Source of the DNA: Chloroflexota bacterium
Lineage (GTDB): Bacteria; Chloroflexota; Dehalococcoidia; Lucifugimonadales; Lucifugimonadaceae
Reading direction: 5' to 3'
Assembly: GCA_016210435.1 (NCBI GenBank)
Contig: JACQUF010000201.1
Coordinates: 1-7,403, forward strand
Length of the DNA: 7,403 nucleotides
Under the pieces are notes generated by a model, which saw only the letters and a program-made list of their open reading frames with translations, ran no database searches and was not told the DNA's origin. Below, one piece after another: positions 1-5,584 of the stretch; positions within the stretch are counted from its first letter, which is position 1; the number at the start of each line of letters is the position of its first letter. Position numbers and translations under genes: made by a program.

Positions 1-3
1 CCC

Positions 4-855
4 GTGATCTTCGACTTCCATACGCACGTCCTGCCGGACGATTTCAAGAACGAGCGCTCCCGCTTCCTGCGCGCTGATCCGACATTCCGGGCCCTGTTCT
101 CGACCCCAACGGCCAGGACCGCGTCGACCACCGACCTCCTCGCCGGGATGCATGAAGCGGGCATAGACCGGGCGGTGATCCTGGGCTACGGCTGGTGGGA
201 CAAGGGCGTCGCGAGGATCGCAAACGACTACCTGCTGGAAAGCGCGGCGAAGAGCAATGGGAGACTGGTCCCGTTCTGTTCTTTGAATCCGCGATGGGGG
301 AGGGGAGCAGTGCGCGAGGCCGAGCGATGCGCCGCAGCCGGCGCACTTGGGCTCGGGGAACTCCACCCCGATACCCAGAAGATCGACATATCTGACGCAG
401 ACGTCATGGCCCCTTTGATGAACGCGGCCGAAGCCCTGGGACTTATTGTCACGACCCATGGCTCCGAGCCGGTCGGGCACTCGTATCCGGGCAAGGGCAC
501 CGTCACGCCAGAGCGCCTCTTCAGACTGGCGCTGCACTTTCCCAAGGTCAGATTCGTCTTCGCCCACTGGGGCGGAGGGCTCCCGTTCTATGGCCTGATG
601 CCCGAGGTAGCACGCGCGATGCGCCGCGTCTGGTTCGACTCCGCGGCGACTGCGTTCCTGTACAACCCGAACGTTTTCAGGACGGTGGCGACGGCGGCGG
701 GACCCGACCGCATCCTGTTCGGGAGCGACTATCCCCTGATCTCCCAGCAAAGGGCGTTTCGCGATGCTTGCGGCGCGTCCCTTTCTCCAAAGGAAAGCGA
801 AGCCATGTTCAGCGGCAACGCGGTCGCCCTGCTGTCCGGGGACGGAATCGAATGA
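4..855 (+). CDS. Amidohydrolase family protein (ACMSD/Amidohydro-rel type metal hydrolase)
   Basis: This is a predicted cytoplasmic TIM-barrel metal-dependent hydrolase or decarboxylase of 283 residues, a normal length for the Amidohydro-rel (PF04909) group. Metal-ligand motifs appear in the expected order: FDFHTH at the N-terminus (H6 and H8), TTHG with H152, H159 seven residues later, FAHWGG with H188, and FGSDYP with D242 near the C-terminus. The HxH, H, H, D pattern is typical of this superfamily, so the active site looks intact. Substrates in the family range from aminocarboxymuconate semialdehyde and hydroxybenzoates to other cyclic or carboxylated compounds, and nothing here decides among them. 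The GTG at base 4 gives the usual N-terminal beta-strand directly before HxH, so I take it as the start, but only three bases lie upstream and no ribosome site can be seen. Its TGA overlaps the next gene's ATG (ATGA), implying translational coupling. There is no signal peptide. Confidence 0.9.
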   Translation: MIFDFHTHVLPDDFKNERSRFLRADPTFRALFSTPTARTASTTDLLAGMHEAGIDRAVILGYGWWDKGVARIANDYLLESAAKSNGRLVPFCSLNPRWGRGAVREAERCAAAGALGLGELHPDTQKIDISDADVMAPLMNAAEALGLIVTTHGSEPVGHSYPGKGTVTPERLFRLALHFPKVRFVFAHWGGGLPFYGLMPEVARAMRRVWFDSAATAFLYNPNVFRTVATAAGPDRILFGSDYPLISQQRAFRDACGASLSPKESEAMFSGNAVALLSGDGIE

Positions 856-1208
856 CGGGCCATATTGCGAAAGAAGCGGGCTACTCCGGGACGCTGAACG
901 CTCCTTCCGGGGCGATCATCTTCCGACCGCGGAAACTTTTGCTCCGCGACTTCGATCTGGTCCTGTTTTTCACCGATCGCCGGAGCGATCTGCAGGCCAG
1001 GTTCGAGGAACTGGGCCGCGCCATAGTCCCGAACGGCGCGCTGTGGATCGCGTGGCCCAAGAAATCTTCCGGCGTGCCAACCGACCTTACTGAGGACGCG
1101 CTCCGGGATGTGGGCCTGCCCTATGGCCTTGTCGACAACAAGGTCTGCGCGATCGATTCCACGTGGAGCGGCCTCCGGTTCGTGTGGCGGCTCTCCCGCC
1201 GCGGCTAA
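852..1208 (+). CDS. DUF3052 family protein, apparently shortened near the N-terminus
   Basis: This 118-residue protein carries the hallmarks I recall for DUF3052: AGYSGT at residues 9-14, an aspartate-rich strand (FDLVLFFTD, 34-42), WPKKSSGVPTDLT at 69-80 region, GLVDNKVCAID at 92-102 and WSGLRFV at 105-111. The biochemical function of the family is unknown. Family members usually have a stretch of about 15 residues (a helix and strand resembling PLxxKLGIKxGxRVxL) between GYSGT and the NAPxG turn. Here GYSGT runs straight into LNAPSG, which suggests an in-frame internal deletion. The ATG at 852 is chosen because it overlaps the amidohydrolase stop as ATGA and puts AGYSGT close to the N-terminus as in relatives; the frame is open further upstream, to an ATG at 768, but that would overlap the preceding gene by 88 bases. 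The two genes are probably co-translated. The identification is firm, the deletion is from memory of the family. Confidence 0.85.
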   Translation: MTGHIAKEAGYSGTLNAPSGAIIFRPRKLLLRDFDLVLFFTDRRSDLQARFEELGRAIVPNGALWIAWPKKSSGVPTDLTEDALRDVGLPYGLVDNKVCAIDSTWSGLRFVWRLSRRG

Positions 1209-1220
1209 CCGCAGCGTTGA

Positions 1221-1310
1221 TTGTCACCCTGAGGCCCCGACGCGTCGGAACGAAGCGACTGTTTGCTATAACACGTCCTTCGTCCGCCTGAGGCGGACTC
1301 GGGACGACAC
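1221..1310. repeat. REP-like imperfect inverted repeat in a 215-base intergenic gap
   Basis: The gap 1209-1423 is mostly filled by an element with two arms that are imperfect reverse complements: the left arm begins TGTCACCCTGAG at 1222 and the right arm ends in CTCGGGACGACA at 1309. Each arm carries its own perfect palindrome, CCGACGCGTCGG at 1237-1248 and GTCCGCC-TGA-GGCGGAC at 1282-1298. The inner ends CGAAG (1251-1255) and CTTCG (1278-1282) also pair, around an AT-richer centre containing TGCTATAAC (1264-1272), which resembles an extended -10 box without a good -35. The layout resembles paired REP/BIME elements. The right arm shares CCTTCG...CTCGGGAC with the element at 3014-3060. Whether the centre acts as a promoter for the downstream gene is speculative. 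Confidence 0.6.
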
Positions 1311-1423
1311 GCTGCGTGCCCAATAGCCACGATTGGTCGCCGTGACGCGCGATGCGCGACGGTCGTACCATTCAGCCCCGCGGCAGCAGTTCGACCCGCT
1401 GAGCGAGCAGGAGGACAGATCTC

Positions 1424-2119
1424 GTGAAGGTGTTGATCACGTCGGCCACGTCCGGGCTCGGCGCAACGGTCGCTGAGGCGCTGGGCAAGAAACATGATGT
1501 CGTCCTGACGGACCTCCCCAGCCGCAAGCGGACCGCCCGCGGATTCCAGTCGCATGAGCTTGGCCACGACGCGTCGACCGACCACCTGGTGCGTGGCCTG
1601 GGCGCTATCGTCCATGTCGGCTATGGCGGCCATGAGATGGAAGCGATACCGCTTCTTGACTACCTGACCCGCTGCACCTACAACCTGCTGACCGCGTGCC
1701 TCAACACCGGCGTGAAGCGTTTCGTGTACCTGCACACTCTCCGGGTGTTCGACAGCTACGAGCCGCACCTCTCGGTAACTGAACGGTGGAAGCCGTTGCC
1801 GACCACCGAGCCTGCGATCCTCGCTTCGCACCTTGGCGAATACGTGTGCCGCGAGTTCGCGCGTGAGCACCACCAGCTTGAGGTTGTGTCTCTGCGCCTC
1901 GGCTATCCACTGGTCACGGGTACCAGGGCGGCCGCTACCCGGACCAAGGCGCCCGCCGCACTCGCCAGCGCCGACCTCGCACTGGCCCTCAACGCGGCGG
2001 TCGCTGCGGCCCTGCCCAGGCGATGGAATCCGGTCCACATCCAATCGCCGGTGCCCAACGCCAGGTTCCTGATGAGCAACGGCGAAAGCGTGCTCGGCTA
2101 CCCGAAGAAGGCTGCATAA
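1424..2119 (+). CDS. Divergent NAD(P)-epimerase/reductase-like protein with degenerate active site
   Basis: The 231-residue product has the Rossmann fold of extended short-chain dehydrogenases: a beta-alpha-beta start MKVLITSATSGLGATVAEAL, then VVLTDL, and a segment LTRCTYNLLTACLNTGVKRFVYL (residues 85-107 region) that lines up with STRGNYNLSVAAVTHGVRRVI in the next gene. It is therefore a distant paralogue of the two genes that follow. Key positions are changed. The GxxGxxG motif reads SxxSxxG (S7, S10, G13). By aligning HLGEYVCREF with ALGQEILRVY, the catalytic Tyr and Lys fall at A131 and S135. The frame is intact, so a binding or regulatory role, or a changed chemistry, is possible, as is early decay. 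It is also about 20 residues shorter than its paralogues, mostly lost from the C-terminal half. The GTG start is supported by AGGAGGA at 1409-1415, eight bases upstream. Function is not known. Confidence 0.8.
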   Translation: MKVLITSATSGLGATVAEALGKKHDVVLTDLPSRKRTARGFQSHELGHDASTDHLVRGLGAIVHVGYGGHEMEAIPLLDYLTRCTYNLLTACLNTGVKRFVYLHTLRVFDSYEPHLSVTERWKPLPTTEPAILASHLGEYVCREFAREHHQLEVVSLRLGYPLVTGTRAAATRTKAPAALASADLALALNAAVAAALPRRWNPVHIQSPVPNARFLMSNGESVLGYPKKAA

Positions 2120-2121
2120 CA

Positions 2122-2142
2122 GCCCTCTCCGCCGGGAGAGGG
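2122..2142 (+). terminator. GC-rich hairpin directly after the first oxidoreductase gene
   Basis: CCCTCTCC (2123-2130) and GGAGAGGG (2135-2142) form a perfect 8-bp stem with a GCCG loop, three bases after the stop codon. No T-run follows, so it may be a stability element or part of a repeat and not an intrinsic terminator. The same nine bases GCCCTCTCC follow the stop of the third oxidoreductase (3854-3862), which points to a recurrent post-gene motif. Confidence 0.4.
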
Positions 2143-2199
2143 TGGGGGTTAACGGCGAAATCGAGCTACCCCTCCCTCCCGTGTGAAGGAGCGAATGAA

Positions 2200-2952
2200 A
2201 TGAAAGTCCTGATCCTCGGAGGAAACGGCATGCTCGGCCCGTGGGTCATCGCTGCGCTCGAAAGGCGACACAGGGTGCTCGTCACGGACATCAACGACCT
2301 CAAATTCGAGACGGGCGCGGATTACCGCAAGGTCGATGTGAGCAACCTGAACCAGGTGATCGCGGCGGCGGCAGGTATGGACGCAATCGTCAACCTGTCG
2401 GTGCTGCGCCAGGACCGGCAACTGGCATTCGACGTCAGCACTCGTGGGAATTACAACCTGTCGGTCGCCGCGGTGACACACGGCGTACGGCGTGTGATCA
2501 ACACGGGGCCTCACTTCCAGCTCGCTGGTCCTAACTACGAGGACCACGACTTCGATCTGTCGCCGGAAATGCCGCCGCAACCTGGTTCACGGCTTTACGC
2601 GCTGACCAAAGCTCTCGGGCAGGAAATCCTCCGGGTTTATAGCACACGCTATGACATCTACGTACAGACGCTGCTCTTCTACAACTTCTACGACCCCGTG
2701 ACGATGAAGACACCGGGCGGGCAGCAGCGCATTGGCGTCGACCTTACGCCGTTCAGCGTCGCATGGCAGGACGCCGGCGAGGCGGTCAGGTTGGCGCTTG
2801 AGATCGAGCTGGCGCGGCTCCCGTCGCGCTGCGAGACCTACAACGTGTTCACCGACCTGCCGCATGGCAAGTTCAGCAACTCCAAGGCCCGGCGCCAGCT
2901 TGGCTGGCAGCCCAGGCACTTCCTCGAAGCCGCCTGGACCCTGCGCAAGTAG
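2200..2952 (+). CDS. NAD(P)-dependent epimerase/reductase (extended SDR family)
   Basis: This 250-residue cytoplasmic protein is an NAD(P)-dependent sugar-epimerase-like enzyme. The nucleotide-binding motif GGNGMLG (G7, G10, G13) opens the Rossmann fold. LVTDI ends strand 2, where an acidic residue usually selects NAD. A VDVSNL segment marks strand 3, where the family binds the adenine ring. NLSVL follows strand 4. NTGPH contains the Ser/Thr position, and LYALTK supplies the catalytic Y133 and K137. The C-terminal part (VAWQDAGEAVRLALE, then LGWQPRHFLE) matches the substrate-side helix and the terminal GWxP motif of this family. It is shorter than classical nucleotide-sugar epimerases (300 residues or more), so the substrate may be smaller. 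The ATG at 2200 is preferred because MKVLILGGNG is the natural start of the fold and AAGGA (2186-2190) lies nine bases upstream. By hand alignment about 170 of 250 positions are identical to the next gene. Confidence 0.9.
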   Translation: MKVLILGGNGMLGPWVIAALERRHRVLVTDINDLKFETGADYRKVDVSNLNQVIAAAAGMDAIVNLSVLRQDRQLAFDVSTRGNYNLSVAAVTHGVRRVINTGPHFQLAGPNYEDHDFDLSPEMPPQPGSRLYALTKALGQEILRVYSTRYDIYVQTLLFYNFYDPVTMKTPGGQQRIGVDLTPFSVAWQDAGEAVRLALEIELARLPSRCETYNVFTDLPHGKFSNSKARRQLGWQPRHFLEAAWTLRK

Positions 2953-2961
2953 GAAGGAGAT

Positions 2962-2984
2962 CCCCCGCCCAAGCGAGGCGGGGG
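2962..2984 (+). terminator. GC-rich hairpin after the second oxidoreductase gene
   Basis: CCCCCGCC (2962-2969) and GGCGGGGG (2977-2984) make a perfect 8-bp stem with a seven-base loop, nine bases after the stop codon. It lacks a T-run, so classical intrinsic termination is doubtful. It may attenuate or stabilise the transcript between the two paralogous genes. The bases that follow (GGGGGT, then AAAT, then CCTCC-rich sequence) resemble the spacer between the first and second oxidoreductase genes, so the spacers may share ancestry. Confidence 0.4.
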
Positions 2985-3013
2985 TCAGGGGCAAATGGAC
3001 CTCCATCCTCTAC

Positions 3014-3060
3014 CTCCCTTCCTTCGGCGAGCTCGGGACAAGCTCTTCCGGAGGAGGGAG
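3014..3060. repeat. REP-like imperfect palindrome in the spacer between paralogues
   Basis: TCCTTCGGC-GAGCT (3020-3033) and AGCTCTTCCGGAGGA (3041-3055) form an imperfect inverted repeat around the loop CGGGACA, with purine- and pyrimidine-rich flanks CTCCC and GGGAG extending the stem. In one reverse frame it encodes CPELAEG, a peptide I recall as a common artefact of this repeat class in environmental genomes. CCTTCG (3021-3026) and CTCGGGAC (3032-3039) are shared with the right arm of the repeat at 1221-1310. Confidence 0.55.
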
Positions 3061-3089
3061 AGAGATGATCCGGGAAGTGGGAGCGGGAG

Positions 3090-3851
3090 ATGAAAATCCT
3101 GATTCTCGGCGCCAACGGGATGCTTGGCCCCTGGGTCATACAGGCGCTGCGTGACCGGCAGGAGCTCCTGCTGACCGACATCGTCGAGCCAAAAACGAGG
3201 AGCGGTCACGAGTTCCGCCGCGTCGACGTGTCCGTTTTGGATCAGGTAGTCGATGCCGCGGCCGGCATGGACTGCATCATGAATCTCTCCGTGCTGCGTT
3301 GGGACCGCAAGCTCGCCTTCGACGTAAGCACACGGGGGAACTACAACCTGGCGGTCGCCGCGGTGCGGCACGGAATCCGAAGGATCATCAACACGGGGCC
3401 GCACTATCAGCTTGCCGGACGCACCTACGAAGACTGGGATTTCGGCCTGCATCCTGACATGCCGCCCCAGCCGGGGACGCGGCTTTATGCCCTCACCAAG
3501 GCCCTTGGACAGGAAATCCTGCGCGTACATGCCGAACGTTATGACATCTACGTGCAGACCCTGCTGTTCTGCAATTTCTACGAGCCGGCGACCCTGGCGC
3601 GGCCAGAAGGCGGATTCGGCAAACCGGGCGCGGACCTCTGGCCCTTCGCGGTCGCGTGGCAGGATGCTGGTGAAGCCGTCCGGCTTGCCGTTGAAATCGA
3701 GCTCGAACGCCTCCCGTCCCGGTTCGAGACGTTCGACATACTCACCGATCTACCGCACGGGATCTACGTCAATACGAAGGCTCGCACGGTGCTCGGCTGG
3801 CAGCCGCGCCATTTCCTGGAAACTCTGTCGACACGCGTTTCGACGCTCTGA
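3090..3851 (+). CDS. NAD(P)-dependent epimerase/reductase, close paralogue of the preceding gene
   Basis: This 253-residue extended-SDR protein has the same architecture as the gene before it: GANGMLG nucleotide-binding loop (G7, G10, G13), LLTDI, RRVDVSVLDQV, NLSVL, INTGPH, catalytic YALTK with Y133 and K137, VAWQDAGEAVRLA and a terminal LGWQPRHFLE. The catalytic residues sit at identical positions in both proteins. Differences concentrate in the stretch after strand 2 (residues 30-45), in the loop at about 190-205 (RPEGGFGKPGADLW against TPGGQQRIGVDLT) and at the extreme C-terminus, where cofactor or substrate specificity would be set. This suggests duplication followed by specialisation. 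The start ATG is preceded by GGGAG (3079-3083) at a six-base spacing. The 137-base spacer to the preceding gene contains a hairpin and a REP-like palindrome, so expression may be partly uncoupled. The substrate cannot be read from the sequence. Confidence 0.9.
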   Translation: MKILILGANGMLGPWVIQALRDRQELLLTDIVEPKTRSGHEFRRVDVSVLDQVVDAAAGMDCIMNLSVLRWDRKLAFDVSTRGNYNLAVAAVRHGIRRIINTGPHYQLAGRTYEDWDFGLHPDMPPQPGTRLYALTKALGQEILRVHAERYDIYVQTLLFCNFYEPATLARPEGGFGKPGADLWPFAVAWQDAGEAVRLAVEIELERLPSRFETFDILTDLPHGIYVNTKARTVLGWQPRHFLETLSTRVSTL

Positions 3852-3868
3852 TCGCCCTCTCCTCGAAG

Positions 3869-3888
3869 CCTCCCCCAGGAAGGGGAGG
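3869..3888. terminator. Hairpin between convergent genes, possible bidirectional terminator
   Basis: CCTCCCC (3869-3875) and GGGGAGG (3882-3888) form a perfect 7-bp stem with a six-base loop. It lies in the 40-base gap between the third oxidoreductase (plus) and the response regulator (minus), ending three bases from the latter's stop codon. Neither side has a T-run, so terminator function rests on position and stem strength only. Confidence 0.45.
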
Positions 3889-3891
3889 ACG

Positions 3892-4413
3892 CTACCCGCC
3901 CGTGACGGCTGCCTCGAGACGCTCCAATGTGAATGGCTTCGAGAGAATGAAGTCAGCGCCGAGTTGAAGCAACGCCGACTCCGACAGCGCATCACTCATG
4001 GCGCTGATTACGACGATGCGCTCGGGCTGGAGACCCGACCGGCGTTGCCGCAGCTTGGCCAGCACGTCGAAACCATCCCTCACCGGAAGCATCAGATCGA
4101 GCAATACGACCGCGGGGCGGACCGCGTCGATCATCGCGAGGCCGGATTCGCCGTCCCTTGCGACCGTGACCTGTGTGATGCCGATGGATTCCAGGCTGGC
4201 GACGATGGCGTCGAGAACCGATTCATCGTCTTCGATCAGTAGCACGCTCCGAGCGCCCGGTGAACCCGGGGGATCGGCCTGTGGAGTTTCTGGCTGCGGA
4301 GGCGGCGAAGATGGCAACAGCCTGAACTGGCGTGCGCGGCGTGCCAGTCTGCTCGTCGACGCAGTGCTGCTGCTCGCCGCCGGCGCGGGTCTGCGGATCC
4401 GCGTTTTGCTCAA
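3892..4413 (-). CDS. Stand-alone response regulator receiver protein
   Basis: The 173-residue frame ends in a complete CheY-like receiver domain (residues 56-171): SVLLIEDDE with the acidic pocket D62/D63, VVLLDLMLP with phospho-acceptor D106, VVISA with S137, and LSKPF with K159. The D-S-K spacing (31 and 22 residues) matches canonical receivers. No DNA-binding or enzymatic output domain follows, so it likely acts by protein-protein contact or as a phosphotransfer relay, and no histidine kinase lies in the window. Residues 1-55 are low-complexity (Arg, Ala, Ser, Pro). The outermost start is TTG at 4413 without a good ribosome site. TTG at 4317 or GTG at 4245 are alternatives, the last giving a bare receiver domain, so the N-terminus is uncertain. 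The gene converges on the oxidoreductases and diverges from the rhomboid gene. A TGCTATCCT extended -10-like sequence lies on the minus strand at 4506-4498. Confidence 0.85.
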   Translation of the reverse strand: MSKTRIRRPAPAASSSTASTSRLARRARQFRLLPSSPPPQPETPQADPPGSPGARSVLLIEDDESVLDAIVASLESIGITQVTVARDGESGLAMIDAVRPAVVLLDLMLPVRDGFDVLAKLRQRRSGLQPERIVVISAMSDALSESALLQLGADFILSKPFTLERLEAAVTGG

Positions 4414-4515
4414 GGGTCGAAGTCGGTCCTGCTAGGCTGGGCGATTTCGAATGCACGCTGGGGAGCCGCGCCTGAACCCCAACCCGTCTGGATTCCGAGG
4501 ATAGCAGACCGGCCA

Positions 4516-4539
4516 TTACCCCAATCTGGCCTGGGGTAA
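4516..4539. promoter_or_regulatory. Perfect inverted repeat just upstream of the rhomboid gene
   Basis: TTACCCCA (4516-4523) and TGGGGTAA (4532-4539) are exact reverse complements with an eight-base spacer, ending nine bases before the rhomboid ATG in the 135-base divergent gap. It could be an operator serving both divergent genes or an RNA hairpin that covers the translation start, since no clear Shine-Dalgarno sequence is otherwise visible. No regulator is identified. Confidence 0.45.
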
Positions 4540-4548
4540 CATCGTCGG

Positions 4549-5550
4549 ATGCCAGCCGCCATCGCTACCTGGACTCTGGTTGCCGCCAACGTCCTTGCAT
4601 GGCTGTTCCTTGAAGCCAGCGGCGGTTCCCAGAACGTCATCGTCCTGCTGCGCTTCGGCGCGAAATACGGCCCTGCCATCGCCGACGGTGAGTACTGGCG
4701 ACTCCTGTCCGCGGTTTTCATTCACATCGGCGCCCTCCACCTTCTGACGAACGCCGTTGGCCTTCTCATCTTTGGCGGCATGGTGGAGCGGGCCTACGGG
4801 CACATGTCCTTCCTTACCATCTACCTGTTCGCCGGCGTGTTTGGGAATATCGCCAGCTACGCGGCGGGCCCAACGGTCAGCGCGGGCGCCAGTGGCGCCG
4901 TCTTTGGGGTCGTGGGCGCGTTCGCTGCCTACCTTGCGGTCAACCGCCGGATCCTGGGCGATCTCGCTCGCAGGTCGCTCTGGGGCGTGGCGATCATCAT
5001 CGGGATCAACGTGGCATTCGGACTGAGCGTCGGGGGAGTCGATAACTGGGCGCACCTGGGCGGCCTGATCAGCGGCGCAGTGCTCGGTTCGGTACTGGCG
5101 CCCAGACTGAGGTGGGAAGCGCTCCCGGCCACAGCCACGGAGGCGACGCTCGATTCGCCGTGGATCGTCGCCCGGTCCGCCTCCTTCTGGCGGTGGCAAG
5201 CCGCGGCCGTCGCCAGCGCCGTGCTGGTGGTGGCGACCACGTATCTCATCACGACCAACTACCCGTACACGCCCGAGCGGATCGCAGCTACAACCATAGG
5301 CGAAGCGGAGCGGGCGGTCCGGAGCGGCAACTACGATTCTGCCCGCGATATCGTGGACGCTATGGCGGCGACCTCGCGCGGCGGTACAAGGCTCGGCCTC
5401 TTCTATCTGGGACGCGGGCTGGGGCATGCCGATGATGGACAGAGGCGCGCGGCGATCCGTGACATCGAAACTGCGCTCACATACGACCTGCCGCGCGATG
5501 CCGTGCGCATCGCCAACACTGCGCTCGAGCAGCTCGGCGCACGCCGCTGA
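4549..5550 (+). CDS. Rhomboid family intramembrane serine protease with C-terminal TPR-like tail
   Basis: This 333-residue membrane protein cleaves transmembrane substrates within the bilayer. The rhomboid core spans about residues 1-190 with six hydrophobic segments. It holds the loop-1 YWR motif (W50, R51), H64 and N68 in HLLTN (the oxyanion-side residues of TM2), the nucleophile S115 in GASGAVFG and the catalytic H169 in NWAHLGG. The Ser-His dyad is intact. After a polar linker, a further hydrophobic segment (about 217-237) follows. Beyond it a helical tail (about 245-333) contains two helix pairs, the second (GLFYLGRGLGH...AIRDIETALTYDLP) resembling a tetratricopeptide repeat. With an extra segment after the six-TM core, the tail would lie on the opposite face from a six-TM protein's C-terminus. 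Substrates are unknown. The ATG at 4549 is the first in frame and gives TM1 at once, though the ribosome site is weak. It is divergent from the receiver gene and convergent with the TlpA-like gene. Confidence 0.92.
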   Translation: MPAAIATWTLVAANVLAWLFLEASGGSQNVIVLLRFGAKYGPAIADGEYWRLLSAVFIHIGALHLLTNAVGLLIFGGMVERAYGHMSFLTIYLFAGVFGNIASYAAGPTVSAGASGAVFGVVGAFAAYLAVNRRILGDLARRSLWGVAIIIGINVAFGLSVGGVDNWAHLGGLISGAVLGSVLAPRLRWEALPATATEATLDSPWIVARSASFWRWQAAAVASAVLVVATTYLITTNYPYTPERIAATTIGEAERAVRSGNYDSARDIVDAMAATSRGGTRLGLFYLGRGLGHADDGQRRAAIRDIETALTYDLPRDAVRIANTALEQLGARR

Positions 5551-5584
5551 ACCGCGCTGCCGCCCTCACCCTGTTTCGTAAGGG

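Noticed and set aside
1205..2044. Open frame of 279 codons on the minus strand antisense to the first oxidoreductase
   Set aside because: The plus-strand product has a clear Rossmann fold with a good ribosome site, while the antisense translation is Arg/Gly/Ala-rich with no recognisable domain. Long antisense frames are expected in GC-rich DNA.
1209..3089. CRISPR array
   Set aside because: The intergenic repeats are inverted and unequal, with no regularly spaced direct repeats or spacers.
2873..3181. Minus-strand frame containing CPELAEG
   Set aside because: The peptide comes from the REP-like palindrome at 3014-3060 and is a known kind of repeat artefact, not a gene.
3412..4242. Open frame of 276 codons on the plus strand spanning the end of the third oxidoreductase and the receiver gene
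   Set aside because: It overlaps two well-supported genes in other frames, and its translation is low-complexity Arg/Ser/Pro-rich.
4414..4548. Possible tRNA or small RNA in the receiver-rhomboid gap
   Set aside because: A TTCGAAT-like string occurs but without the flanking GG/CC T-stem or an acceptor stem, so no cloverleaf can be drawn.
4516..5427. Open frame of 303 codons antisense to the rhomboid gene
   Set aside because: The rhomboid on the plus strand has all catalytic motifs, and the antisense product has no domain and biased composition.
5551..5584. Intrinsic terminator between the rhomboid and TlpA-like genes
   Set aside because: Only a five-base GCCCT/AGGGC pairing around a large loop is visible, with no T-run on either side that follows a stable stem.
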